Source: Mesorhizobium ciceri WSM4083 (GTDB lineage: Bacteria > Pseudomonadota > Alphaproteobacteria > Rhizobiales > Rhizobiaceae). From it: DNA of 64,000 nt. How positions within the stretch are numbered: position 1 is the stretch's first letter; every line of letters begins with the position of its first letter. The position numbers and the translations under genes are program-made. Where the stretch lies: positions 342,862 through 406,861 of the forward strand of contig NZ_KI912610.1 of assembly GCF_000519305.1 (NCBI RefSeq). The letters are read 5' to 3'. The notes under the pieces were generated by a model. The model made no database searches. It worked only from the letters and a program-made list of their open reading frames with translations, and was not told where the DNA came from. Shown piece after piece: positions 41,873 through 50,500 of this stretch.

Positions 41873-43183
41873 ATGTTATACGTAGAAATCGCTATCGTGG
41901 TCGTCCTCATCTGTGTGAACGGCCTTCTGTCGATGTCCGAACTTGCCATCGTCTCGTCGCGACCGGCCCGCCTGAAAGCGATGATCGACCGCGGCATCAA
42001 TGGCGCCGGTCGCGCGCTCGAGCTGGGATCCAATCCCGGCAAGTTCCTGTCCTCGGTGCAGATCGGCATCACCCTGGTCGGCGTCCTCTCCGGCGCCTTT
42101 TCCGGCGCCACGCTCGGCGAACGGCTGGCGCAGTTCCTGGCCTCGACCGGCATCCGCGAGACCGTCGCCGATCCGCTCGGCGTCGGCATCGTCGTCGCCA
42201 TCATCACCTATTTCTCGCTGATCGTCGGCGAGCTGGTGCCCAAGCAGATCGCCTTGCGTGACCCCGAGCGGGTCGCCGCCAGGGTCGCTCCTGCAATGAC
42301 CATCCTCGCCACCGTCTCGGCGCCGCTGGTCTTCCTGCTCGACTTCTCCGGCCGCACCATCCTGTGGCTTCTCGGCCAGCGCGGCGAAAGCGAGGAGAAG
42401 GTCACCGATGAGGAGATTAAGATGCTGGTCGCCGAGGCCGAGCATCACGGCACCATCGAATCCGACGAGCGGCGCATGATCGCCGGCGTCATGCGGCTTG
42501 GCGACCGCGCCGTGCGCGCGGTGATGACGCCGCGCACCGAAGTCGACTGGATCAATCTGCAATCCGACGAGGCGGCCATCCGCAAGCTGCTCATGGAAAC
42601 CCAGCATTCGCGCCTGCCGGCAGGTGACGGCGGCGTCGACGTCATGGTCGGCGTCGTCCAGACGCGTGACGTGCTGGCCGCACTGCTTGCCGGCCGCGTG
42701 CTCGACCCGCGCAGGCATGTGCGCGCAGCCCCCATCGTCTACGACCAGGCCGACGCGCTCGATGTGCTGCAGAAGCTGAAGGAATCCGACGTGCCGATGG
42801 CGCTGGTGCATGACGAATACGGCCATTTCGAAGGCATCGTCACCCCGGCCGACATTCTGGAAGCCATCACCGGCGTGTTCCGCGCGGACACAGACGCCGG
42901 CGACGAGGAGAACGCGGTCAAGCGCGAGGACGGCTCGTGGCTGCTCGCCGGCTACATGCAGGCCGACGAGATGGCCGACATTCTCGGCATCGACCTGCCG
43001 GAAAACCGCGATTACGAAACCGTCGCCGGTTATGTGCTGTCGCACATGCACCATCTGCCGGCGACTGGCGAATGCGTCGACGCGCAGGGCTGGCGCTTCG
43101 AGGTGGTCGATCTCGACGGCCGCCGCATCGACAAGCTGATCGCCACCCGCCTGCCCGGCGTCCACCGTGAGGCGGTGCGCTGA
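41873..43183 (+). CDS. CNNM/CorC-type transporter-associated protein (DUF21-CBS-CorC_HlyC)
   Basis: A 436-residue membrane protein. The DUF21 transmembrane part (about residues 1-170) has the SMSELAIVSSRPARL motif. Two CBS domains follow (about 210-335), including AVRAVMTPRTEVDWI and FEGIVTPADILEAITG, then the CorC_HlyC domain ending at about 432. The family is linked to magnesium efflux and divalent cation homeostasis. Often mislabelled hemolysin; there is no evidence for lytic activity. Confidence 0.92.
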   Translation: MLYVEIAIVVVLICVNGLLSMSELAIVSSRPARLKAMIDRGINGAGRALELGSNPGKFLSSVQIGITLVGVLSGAFSGATLGERLAQFLASTGIRETVADPLGVGIVVAIITYFSLIVGELVPKQIALRDPERVAARVAPAMTILATVSAPLVFLLDFSGRTILWLLGQRGESEEKVTDEEIKMLVAEAEHHGTIESDERRMIAGVMRLGDRAVRAVMTPRTEVDWINLQSDEAAIRKLLMETQHSRLPAGDGGVDVMVGVVQTRDVLAALLAGRVLDPRRHVRAAPIVYDQADALDVLQKLKESDVPMALVHDEYGHFEGIVTPADILEAITGVFRADTDAGDEENAVKREDGSWLLAGYMQADEMADILGIDLPENRDYETVAGYVLSHMHHLPATGECVDAQGWRFEVVDLDGRRIDKLIATRLPGVHREAVR

Positions 43184-43203
43184 CGCGAGTTGCAGCATTC
43201 GCT

Positions 43204-43458
43204 CTATCGTTCCCAGAAGGGCTTGGCGATCTCTCCCTCGACCTGCTGTATCGTCAGGCCGATATCGTCGATCAGATGCGGATTGTCCTTCGATATCTGC
43301 CTGAGTTGCCAGCGAAAGCGTATCCGTTCGCGCCAGGTCCGATCGTGCCAGCTCGCTATGATGCTTCGCAGGGTCTTCAGGAGCCGGCGCGATGCCGGCC
43401 GCACGGGCGTTCCCCGTCGCGCTGCACAACGCTGGGCTGATGCAAGTGTATTGGTCAT
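43204..43458 (-). CDS. DUF1127 domain small protein
   Basis: An 84-residue basic protein. The DUF1127 (YjiS-like) domain occupies the C-terminal half (WRERIRFRWQLRQISKDNPH and LIDDIGLT); the N-terminal 30 residues are an uncharacterised, Arg-rich extension. In Agrobacterium and Sinorhizobium small DUF1127 proteins are Arg-rich and affect RNA turnover and phosphate or colonisation traits; for this longer form the role is inferred. GGAGG precedes the ATG. Confidence 0.85.
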   Translation of the reverse strand: MTNTLASAQRCAARRGTPVRPASRRLLKTLRSIIASWHDRTWRERIRFRWQLRQISKDNPHLIDDIGLTIQQVEGEIAKPFWER

Positions 43459-43574
43459 GGCAACCTCCATATGGTTTGAGGGCCTAGGGCTCTCGATGAG
43501 GTTGAATTCTGCGCGATACGGACGGCGCCGTAATTAAGCCCTCCCAAATAGTTCTCAAAACTTCCAAACGAGCC

Positions 43575-43678
43575 AGAGCAGTTCACCGGCTCACGGAACC
43601 GGCAAACTACTCTAACCCTTTGTTTTGACGCAATTCCGAACAGAAAACCGCTTCACACTTTTCCTGAAATTGCTCTAT
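43575..43678. repeat. Rhizobial interspersed repeat, second full copy
   Basis: Same order of motifs as at 28157: palindromic AGAGCAGTTCACCGGCTC..CGGAACCGGCAAACT, CTTTGTTTTGACGCAATTCC, CGCTTCACACTTTTCCTG and TTGCTCTA. It ends 10 bases before the start of the next gene, so any promoter for that gene must lie inside or before the repeat. Confidence 0.8.
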
Positions 43679-43688
43679 AGATGCGCCT

Positions 43689-45197
43689 ATGCAGGGATCG
43701 CGTTTTGCCTTTGGTCCGTTCGTGCTTGATCCGGGTGCGGGAACGCTGCTTCGGAACGACGTCCCCGTTGCCGTTGGCTATCGCGGGCTGAGCCTGCTTG
43801 CAGCACTCGTCGGGCGGCCCGGTGAAATCTTGGGGAAGGCCGAGTTGATGGACGCTGCATGGCCGGGCACGGCCGTGGAGGAAGGCAACCTCACCGTCCA
43901 GATCGCGCAGTTGCGCAAGCTGCTTGGTCCTGTCGGCGAGAACGGCGAATGGATATCCACCGTTCCGCGCGTCGGCTACCGTTTCGCGGGCGCCGTCGAA
44001 CAGCTCGGCGAGGCCAGGCGAAAACCCTTGCCGCTGCCCGACAAACCATCGATAGCCGTGTTGCCCTTCGTCAATTTCAGCAACGATCCCGAGCAGGATT
44101 CCTTCGTGGATGGGTTGACGGAAGACCTGATCACCGACCTGTCCAGAATCTCCGGCCTGTTCGTCATCGCCCGCAACTCGACCTTTGCCTACAAGGGAAA
44201 AGCGATGGACGTGCGCGAGATCGCTGGCGATCTTGGCGTGCGCTACCTGTTGGAGGGCAGCGCAAGACGCGCCGCGGGGCGCGTGCGCATCAACGCACAG
44301 CTGGTCGATGCGGTGAGCGGCGATCATCTGTGGGCGGAACGCTTCGATCGCGGCCTGGAGGATATCTTTGCCGTTCAAGACGAGGTGACGGCCAAGATCG
44401 TGGAAGCGCTGCTTGGCCGGCTGCGCGCGCCGCCACCGCGCAATCGGCCGCGAAATCTGGAGGCCTATGACCTCTGCGTGCGGGCGCGCAAGCTGATCGA
44501 TGATTCGCCGCAGATGGCGCAGGAAGCGCATCTGATGCTGACGCGCGCGGTGTCGCTCGATCCCGGATACGCCGAGCCCTATCGCTGGCTTGCCATGAAC
44601 CACTGGATGGGACAGGTGCATTGGGGCGGACCAACCGAGGCTGCCCGCAGCGTTGCCCTGGAACTGGCGCGTAAGGCCGTGGCGATCGATCCCAACGATG
44701 CCGGCTGTCGCTGGATCCTGGCTTACCTGCTTGCCTATGAGCGCAGCTTCACTGAAGCGGATGCGGAATTCGCCAAGGCGATCGAACTCGACCCGAACGA
44801 GGCCGACACCTGGGCGGCATTGTCCGACATCGCGGTCCTGGCCGGGCGGGTCGAAGAGGGCCTCGAGCACATCGGCAAGGCGTTCCGGCTGAACCCGTTT
44901 CCGGCGAGCTGGTACTATCTGACGCTCGGCCAGGCGCAATATGCGGCGCGCGACTACCAAGCCGCTATCGAGACGTTGCGCCGTGACGAGACCTATCGCA
45001 CAAGCTCACGCCGTTTCCTGGCCGCCAGCTTGGCCCAACTCGGCCGGCTGGACGAGGCGCGCGCGGAGGCTGAGCTGTTCCTCGTCGGCAACCCGCATTT
45101 CACAACCCATCACTGGGCGACGACCGAGCCATTCCGCGACGCCGCTACGCTCGAGCATTTCGTCGATGGTTTTCGCAAGGCCGGTCTTCCGGAGTGA
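43689..45197 (+). CDS. Winged-helix regulator with TolB-like domain and TPR
   Basis: A 502-residue protein. Residues 1-100 are an OmpR/PhoB-type winged helix (FGPFVLDPGAGTLLR, VEEGNLTVQIAQLRKLLG, PRVGYRF). Residues 120-255 form a TolB-like/FlgO-type domain (IAVLPFVNFSNDPEQDSFVD), and TPR-like helices fill the rest. There is no membrane helix, so it is a soluble relative of CadC/adenylate-cyclase-type TPR regulators. It likely acts as a DNA-binding switch whose TPR part binds a signal protein. The start lies 10 bases past a repeat, with no clear ribosome-binding site. Confidence 0.85.
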   Translation: MQGSRFAFGPFVLDPGAGTLLRNDVPVAVGYRGLSLLAALVGRPGEILGKAELMDAAWPGTAVEEGNLTVQIAQLRKLLGPVGENGEWISTVPRVGYRFAGAVEQLGEARRKPLPLPDKPSIAVLPFVNFSNDPEQDSFVDGLTEDLITDLSRISGLFVIARNSTFAYKGKAMDVREIAGDLGVRYLLEGSARRAAGRVRINAQLVDAVSGDHLWAERFDRGLEDIFAVQDEVTAKIVEALLGRLRAPPPRNRPRNLEAYDLCVRARKLIDDSPQMAQEAHLMLTRAVSLDPGYAEPYRWLAMNHWMGQVHWGGPTEAARSVALELARKAVAIDPNDAGCRWILAYLLAYERSFTEADAEFAKAIELDPNEADTWAALSDIAVLAGRVEEGLEHIGKAFRLNPFPASWYYLTLGQAQYAARDYQAAIETLRRDETYRTSSRRFLAASLAQLGRLDEARAEAELFLVGNPHFTTHHWATTEPFRDAATLEHFVDGFRKAGLPE

Positions 45198-45252
45198 CGT
45201 GCCGGCATCCGGCCTGCCCGCAGCAAAGGCGACGTGGTGCACTAACCAACGT

Positions 45253-45849
45253 CTAGGCGTCGGCATGATCCCGGTGGCGCGAGACCTTCTCGCGGTTGCC
45301 GCAAGTGCGCATGCTGCACCAGCGCCGCTTCCCGCCTCGCGACGTATCGAGGAAAAGCCAGCCACAGCGAGGGCAGGAATGCAGCCTGTCGCGCGGCAGG
45401 GTGAAGAACGCTTCGATGGACAGCATGGCCAGCAACGCGGTGACGGCGTCCGGGTCCCGCCACCGGGCAAGGGCAAGCTCCGGCCTGGTGCGATCCAGCT
45501 CGATAGACCCGGCGGCAAGCGAGCTTGCCGTGCGCGAGAACAATACGCCGAGCGGTTCGGCCGCAGACGGTTTGCCCGCGGCGATTGGCTCGAAAACCTG
45601 AAATGACGCCTCCCGCATTTCGCGGACCCCTTCCACGAACCGTCCATCCGCTATCTCGGCGACTGCCTGCGCCTGGCGATCGTCGGCAAGCCCTGAGGCG
45701 CTGAACCAGTTCGCAACATCCCGGACGGACTTGAAGAGTTCATTGTCTGCTGCCGGCGCCCGCCGGTCGAACACGGCATTCGACAGGTCCAAGGCGGGAT
45801 GCCCGCCTATGAAGTGATCCGGCACCCATTCGGTGTATGCATCGCCCAT
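45253..45849 (-). CDS. CGNR zinc-finger regulator (ABATE domain)
   Basis: A 198-residue protein. The N-terminal ABATE domain (residues about 8-140) starts FIGGHPALDLSNAVFDR, and a C-terminal CGNR zinc finger has Cys159, Cys162, Cys178 and Cys183, with CGNR at residues 183-186. The family is a probable ligand-binding transcription factor of stress and catabolic genes. The ATG at 45849 has GAGG 12-15 bases before. It is divergent from an alpha/beta hydrolase with a palindrome between. Confidence 0.9.
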   Translation of the reverse strand: MGDAYTEWVPDHFIGGHPALDLSNAVFDRRAPAADNELFKSVRDVANWFSASGLADDRQAQAVAEIADGRFVEGVREMREASFQVFEPIAAGKPSAAEPLGVLFSRTASSLAAGSIELDRTRPELALARWRDPDAVTALLAMLSIEAFFTLPRDRLHSCPRCGWLFLDTSRGGKRRWCSMRTCGNREKVSRHRDHADA

Positions 45850-45871
45850 GGAACATAACCTCATTAACCGC

Positions 45872-45895
45872 ATTATACGGTTACACGATGTAACC
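45872..45895 (-). promoter_or_regulatory. TATAAT -10 box plus palindrome in the divergent CGNR-hydrolase region
   Basis: On the minus strand a TATAAT (45877-45872) lies just downstream of the palindrome GGTTACA-TCG-TGTAACC (45879-45895). A protein bound there would sit on or beside the promoter of the CGNR gene, and also upstream of the hydrolase gene. It is a good candidate for autoregulation. Confidence 0.55.
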
Positions 45896-45966
45896 ACTAT
45901 CACAGGGATATGTGGTGTCAAACCCATAGCACCGTCAGGTCGGCGCGGACCACTGGGAGAGAGAGG

Positions 45967-46875
45967 ATGTGCAGCAATCGTTACAAGACCCGCCACGAAA
46001 CCATCAATGTCGACGGCCTCGACATCTTCTACCGCCATGCCGGCGACCTGGGCAGACCGGCAATCCTGCTGCTGCACGGATATCCGACTTCGTCGCACGT
46101 CTATCGCAATGTCATCGAACCGCTGGCGGAAACAGCCTATGTGGTGGCGCCGGACCTGCCCGGTTTCGGCTTTTCGTCCGCCCCTTCCATCGATGCCTAT
46201 GACTACACGTTCGAGAACCTGGCCAACACGATCGAAGCCTTCGTCGAGGCCCTCGGCATCCAGCGATTCTTCCTCTACATCACTGATTTCGGCACGCCCG
46301 TCGGCTATCATCTCGCCACACGGCGGCCGGATCGCATCCTCGGCCTGATCGCCCAGGACAGCAACGCTCATGACGAGGGGCTGGGACCGGAATGGGACGC
46401 GCCGAAGGCGTTCTTCGCCGAACCGACTGAAGAAAACCGCGCCAAACTGCCGGACTGGATGAATTTCGAGGGGACCCGAAATCAATATATCGGCGGTCTC
46501 CCCGAGCGTCTGAAGGTGTTGTTTCCGCCCGAGGGTTGGTATCTCGATACGGAGCGCCTGGCGAGGCCCGGCAACACCGACATTCAGTTCGAACTCTTCA
46601 CCGATTATGGCTCGCACATCGCCCGCTTCCCGGCCATCCAGGCCTATCTCCGCGACCAACAGCCAGCATGCCTCGTGCTGTGGGGACGGCATGACGCCTT
46701 CTTCGCGCTGGACGAGATCATGGCCTACAGCCGCGACCTCGACGCAGTCGAAATCCATGTCTTTGAGAGCGGACACATGCTTCTCGAAACGCATCATCGC
46801 CAATGCGCGGCTCTCATCGCTCACTTCATCCACGAGGTGGAGACTGGGGTCTTTCGCGATCCTGCAGGACGCTGA
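45967..46875 (+). CDS. Alpha/beta hydrolase with Asp nucleophile (dehalogenase/epoxide-hydrolase-like)
   Basis: A 302-residue hydrolase. The oxyanion segment HGYPTSS is at residues 37-43, and the nucleophile elbow reads TDFGTPVG, with D107 in the place of the usual Ser, as in haloalkane dehalogenases and epoxide hydrolases. The catalytic His is in ESGHMLLE near the C-terminus. The substrate cannot be named. The ATG at 45967 is preceded by GAGAGAGG. It is divergent from a CGNR regulator, so a xenobiotic-response pair is plausible. Confidence 0.85.
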   Translation: MCSNRYKTRHETINVDGLDIFYRHAGDLGRPAILLLHGYPTSSHVYRNVIEPLAETAYVVAPDLPGFGFSSAPSIDAYDYTFENLANTIEAFVEALGIQRFFLYITDFGTPVGYHLATRRPDRILGLIAQDSNAHDEGLGPEWDAPKAFFAEPTEENRAKLPDWMNFEGTRNQYIGGLPERLKVLFPPEGWYLDTERLARPGNTDIQFELFTDYGSHIARFPAIQAYLRDQQPACLVLWGRHDAFFALDEIMAYSRDLDAVEIHVFESGHMLLETHHRQCAALIAHFIHEVETGVFRDPAGR

Positions 46876-46885
46876 ACGTCGCCGC

Positions 46886-47812
46886 TCAAACCGCCACTTC
46901 GATGGGCTCGGCAAGCCTGGGATTGGCCCGTGCGGCGATCAGGCAGCCGGCGACGATCAGGCATGCTCCGGTCAAGGTGGTCCAGGTCGCCTCCTCGCCG
47001 AAGAAGAACCAGCCGAGCGCGACCGCCCAGATGAAGGCCGAGTATTCCGTCGGGATCAGATATTGCGCTTCAGCGCGGGCGTAGGACCAGCTCATCAGGA
47101 ATTGCCCGGCGAGCGACAGCACCGTCACCCCGGCCAAAGGAAGCCACAGATTGCTCGGCAGGGCGACGGCGAGCCAGGGTGCCGCGAGGCCGAGCAGGAT
47201 GGCAACGCAAAGGTTCTGGAACAGCATGATCTCGATCGGCTTGGCCAACTGCGCCTGTTGCCGGGCGAGGATCAGATTGTAGCCGTAGAACACCGTCGAT
47301 ACGAGCACCGCTGCCGTGCCGAGCATGGCGTCTTGCGAATAGTCTGCCTGCCCGAACTGGCCGGCCATGATGATCGCGACGCCGGCGATGCCGGCCAGCG
47401 ATGCCCAGACGGCCTGGCGCCGGATCCGTTCGCCCAGCAGCAGCGCGGCGAGGAAGAGCGCAAACAAGGGCGCCACGAAGCTGAGCCCGATCGCCTCCGC
47501 GAGCGGCAGCCTGGCCAAGCCCCAGAAGAAGGATATCAGGACGATGCCGACAACCGCGGCACGCAGCGCATGCAGCCTCAGCACCGGAATGGTTGGCTTT
47601 AAGCGTGGTCCCGCCAACCAGGCCGCACCCGCGACCACGGCCGCGACCATGCTGCGCCACAGCAAGGTGTTGTAGACGCCGACCGCGATGACCAGTATCT
47701 TCATCGCGGCATCCATCCCGGACAGCAGGAAGATCGCAAGCGCGCATACGAGCACCGGGATCATCGGGGAAACGGCGCCGGTCAGGCTGGATGTCTTCAC
47801 GGCTTCACTCAT
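46886..47812 (-). CDS. EamA-type (DMT) transporter
   Basis: A 308-residue inner-membrane protein with ten predicted helices in two EamA repeats. Visible marks are the VVGIVLISFFWGLARLPLAEA stretch ending helix 3 and the repeated GLSFVAPLFALFLAALLLGE. The family exports amino acids, nucleosides or other metabolites; the substrate is unknown. It converges on the hydrolase gene with 10 bases between. Confidence 0.88.
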   Translation of the reverse strand: MSEAVKTSSLTGAVSPMIPVLVCALAIFLLSGMDAAMKILVIAVGVYNTLLWRSMVAAVVAGAAWLAGPRLKPTIPVLRLHALRAAVVGIVLISFFWGLARLPLAEAIGLSFVAPLFALFLAALLLGERIRRQAVWASLAGIAGVAIIMAGQFGQADYSQDAMLGTAAVLVSTVFYGYNLILARQQAQLAKPIEIMLFQNLCVAILLGLAAPWLAVALPSNLWLPLAGVTVLSLAGQFLMSWSYARAEAQYLIPTEYSAFIWAVALGWFFFGEEATWTTLTGACLIVAGCLIAARANPRLAEPIEVAV

Positions 47813-48097
47813 ATGACGGATGGCAGCCGGATATATCAGGGCAATGGGCGCGACCAGATGGCAGTCCCGTCGATGTAGCAGTCCAACCCCGATTGGCGTC
47901 GTGTCCGCGGCTATCGCGATATCAGGGTATCAGCACCACGCCGACGCGTTGAACGAGGCGGACCGCCTCGCCGACTGCATTATCCGGCCACGGCAGGCGA
48001 CGCATGCACACGTGGCATAGACCGAATTGACGGGGCAGGTTGCCGACGCGGCTGGCCCGTCGCATGTTGTCGATTGTTTACAGACGGATCGGAAAAA

Positions 48098-48907
48098 ATG
48101 CACCGCATAGCTTCAGGCGGCCTTTATCAGACCTACAATCTTGGTGACTTGCGCATCATCTCCTTGCGCGATGGCTATGTCGACATGCCGATCGGACGGC
48201 TTCGGCAACGCGGCGACAAGCCATTTGGCGATGAATTGCCGCAACAAGTCACGTTGGTTGATGGTCAACTCAGGCTTTCCGTCAATGCCTTCGCGATCGA
48301 CGATGGAAACGGGATCATCCTGATCGATACCGGCGCCTCGAACGCCTGGCATCCGACCATGGGCCGACTTCCCGAGGCACTGGACGAAGCTGACATCGAT
48401 GCCGGACGAGTCCGTACCGTCTGCTTCACCCACACGCATCTCGACCACATCCATGGTCTTGTGCTTGCCGACGGCCGCGACGCTTTCCCGCGCCTGACGC
48501 GCTTGCTCGTTCCCGCGGAAGAACTCGGCTTTTTTCGCGCCGAAGCGCGGCTCGAACGATTTCACGGCATGGCGGAACCCTTCGAAGCCGGAGACCGTAT
48601 CGGGACACATGTCGACATTGTCGACGCTCATGGCCATGAAGCGGGACACAGCTGCTTTCGTGTTTCTGGCGGCGGCGAACGCCTTTTGATTTGGGGCGAC
48701 ACCGTTCACGTCCCATCGCTTCAGTTCGATCGACCTGAGGTGACGTGGGAATTCGATGCCGATCAGGACCAGGCGCGCGAAAGCCGGTTGCGGTTGCTGG
48801 CGCTTGCAGCCGACGAACATTGTTTCGTTGCCGGCGCGCATCTGGATTCGCCCGGCATCGGCCGCGTCGTCCGATCCGGCGCCAGCTTTCGATTCGAGCC
48901 GCTATAA
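48098..48907 (+). CDS. MBL-fold metallo-hydrolase
   Basis: A 269-residue metallo-beta-lactamase-fold hydrolase. The metal motif THTHLDHIHG supplies H112, H114, D116 and H117; later ligands are in AHGHEAGHS, GDTVH and GAHLD. The pattern resembles the AHL-lactonase-like and arylsulfatase-like branches, but substrate cannot be told. The start is set at 48098; a TTG at 48074 is in frame but without support. Confidence 0.85.
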   Translation: MHRIASGGLYQTYNLGDLRIISLRDGYVDMPIGRLRQRGDKPFGDELPQQVTLVDGQLRLSVNAFAIDDGNGIILIDTGASNAWHPTMGRLPEALDEADIDAGRVRTVCFTHTHLDHIHGLVLADGRDAFPRLTRLLVPAEELGFFRAEARLERFHGMAEPFEAGDRIGTHVDIVDAHGHEAGHSCFRVSGGGERLLIWGDTVHVPSLQFDRPEVTWEFDADQDQARESRLRLLALAADEHCFVAGAHLDSPGIGRVVRSGASFRFEPL

Positions 48908-48910
48908 TTG

Positions 48911-48934
48911 AAAAGGGCGGCGCAAGCGCCGCCC
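48911..48934 (-). terminator. Rho-independent terminator of the FMN reductase gene
   Basis: On the minus strand GGGCGGCG-CTTG-CGCCGCCC is followed by TTTT. It lies 32 bases past the reductase stop. Confidence 0.75.
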
Positions 48935-48966
48935 CATATCCTTGGGAGGATAATTCGAACCGGCGG

Positions 48967-49572
48967 TCAGGCCGCCTTGACTTCCTCGGCGACGGCATCG
49001 GCCTGACGCGCTGCCTTGAGCACCTTGGCCCACCACGCAACATCGTTGACCAGCGCCGTGGCGGCCTGGTTCAGATGCTCGAGGTCTTCCAGCTTCTTTT
49101 CGCCCTGGCGGACGGCGAGGAAATCGCCCCAGGCGATATGGACGGCCGACTTGACCGGCGCCATCTGCAATTCGACGGCATACAGTCTAAGCTGTTCGAC
49201 GGCACGCGAGCCGCCGACGCTGCCATAACCGACGAAGCCGGCCGGCTTCTTGTTCCATTCATTGGCGGCGTAGTCGATGGCGTTCTTCAGCACGGCCGTC
49301 GGGCCGTGATTGTATTCGGCGGCGGTGAAGATGAAGCCGTCGAATTCGGCGACCTTCTTCTGCCAGCGCTGTGCCACTTCGTTCTGCGACGGCGCCCAGG
49401 CGGAGGATGCGACCTCGTCGAAGAACGGCAGCGGGAAGTCGCGCAGGTCGACGATCTCGACATCGATGTCGGCATGCGACTTGGCGATCTTGGCGATCCA
49501 CTGGGTTGGCACATCGGCGAAACGAGCGGCGCGCGTCGATCCGACGACGATGGCAATTTTGGGTTTGGACAT
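48967..49572 (-). CDS. NADPH-dependent FMN reductase
   Basis: A 201-residue flavodoxin-fold oxidoreductase. The FMN phosphate loop GSTRAARFAD and FTAAEYNHGPTAVLKNAIDY, the conserved FMN-binding stretch, are clear; FVGYGSVGGSRAVEQLR is also typical. It reduces FMN, azo dyes or quinones with NAD(P)H. The ATG at 49572 is preceded by GGAGAG. It is divergent from an HxlR regulator with an operator-like repeat between, as for azoreductases and quinone reductases in other bacteria. Confidence 0.9.
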   Translation of the reverse strand: MSKPKIAIVVGSTRAARFADVPTQWIAKIAKSHADIDVEIVDLRDFPLPFFDEVASSAWAPSQNEVAQRWQKKVAEFDGFIFTAAEYNHGPTAVLKNAIDYAANEWNKKPAGFVGYGSVGGSRAVEQLRLYAVELQMAPVKSAVHIAWGDFLAVRQGEKKLEDLEHLNQAATALVNDVAWWAKVLKAARQADAVAEEVKAA

Positions 49573-49598
49573 AAGGGGCTCTCCTTGCACGAAGTACT

Positions 49599-49615
49599 GG
49601 TATCATTTGGATACC
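49599..49615. promoter_or_regulatory. Inverted repeat between divergent FMN reductase and HxlR genes
   Basis: GGTATC-ATTTG-GATACC is a 6-base inverted repeat that matches the GTATC..GATAC type of site used by HxlR regulators of quinone and azo reductases. It lies 9 bases from the HxlR start. Confidence 0.6.
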
Positions 49616-49623
49616 TGCGCTAT

Positions 49624-50031
49624 ATGAGATACTGTAAACGCGATGCACAAGAAGGCACTTTTTTGTTACCGAGGCACCCACACCGCTCCGAAGACTGCCG
49701 CGCCATCTCGGAAATCCTGCAGCGCGTCGGCGACAAATGGACCGTTCTGGTCGTCGGCAAGCTGGGCGACGGACCGCTGCGTTTCAACGAATTGCGCGCA
49801 GCCGTCGGCGGCATCTCGCAGAAGATGCTGACCACCACCTTGCGCGGGCTGGAGCGTGACGGCTTCGTCACCCGCACCGTGTTTCCAACCATTCCGCCGC
49901 GCGTCGATTATGAGCTGACCGAGCTCGGCCACGAGCTGCTGATCCCCGTCAGCGCATTGAGCGAATGGGCGCGCGCGAACACCATGCGCGTCAAGGCGGC
50001 GCGCGAAAAATTCGACGACGCCCGCATCTGA
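49624..50031 (+). CDS. HxlR-family regulator, probable redox or electrophile sensor
   Basis: A 135-residue HxlR/DUF24 protein. The conserved cysteine (EDCRAISEILQRVGDKWTV) at the N-terminus is the redox-sensing position in relatives such as YodB and HypR; GGISQKMLTTTLRGLERDG is the recognition part. It probably controls the divergent FMN reductase and its own gene. The start is the ATG at 49624, so the Cys-containing N-terminus MRYCKRD is retained. Confidence 0.88.
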   Translation: MRYCKRDAQEGTFLLPRHPHRSEDCRAISEILQRVGDKWTVLVVGKLGDGPLRFNELRAAVGGISQKMLTTTLRGLERDGFVTRTVFPTIPPRVDYELTELGHELLIPVSALSEWARANTMRVKAAREKFDDARI

Positions 50032-50180
50032 AACCCTTGCGCTGCAAGGGATTAAGCACGCACGCAACACCCGGCTTGTCTGATCGGAAAGTCCATCTTG
50101 GCTGCGCGGATCGTTGCCCGGACGCACGCGCCGTGTTGGCTGGCGGATTGCCGCTCATGCGGTCCTCTGACGGCTGCCGC

Positions 50181-50384
50181 TCAGGCTCCTGATGTGCTGC
50201 TATCGCATCGCGCGGCGGCACAGGTATCACACCGTGCGCCCCGCTCGCCGGGAGCCTTGTCATCATGCGTGCAGGCGACGCGCGAGATGTCTTCCTTCAC
50301 CTCCGCGTAAGCGGTCACGCCGAGCAGGCAGGTCGTCGCGACCAAGGCTGCCACGAGCCAACCGTTCAGCAGATGTTGACGCAT
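50181..50384 (-). CDS. Small exported Cys-rich protein
   Basis: A 67-residue protein with a signal peptide (residues 1-27, cleavage near AYAEVK). The mature chain has four Cys: VACTHD and CDTCAAARC. Two disulfides are likely. The ATG at 50384 is preceded by GGAGGAG, which supports reality. Function unknown; it might also be a remnant. Confidence 0.5.
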   Translation of the reverse strand: MRQHLLNGWLVAALVATTCLLGVTAYAEVKEDISRVACTHDDKAPGERGARCDTCAAARCDSSTSGA

Positions 50385-50500
50385 TGTCACTCCTCCGATT
50401 GCAGCAGGATCGGGCATGGAGGCAACCGTTGGATGTCGCGAAAAGCGCCTCCCGCACGGGCGCTGTTACAAATGACCAAGCCTGGGAGAAACGGCTTGCC

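Noticed and set aside
41876-43429. Long open frame antisense to the CNNM/CorC gene
   Set aside because: Composition of a mirror frame; the sense frame has DUF21 and CBS motifs.
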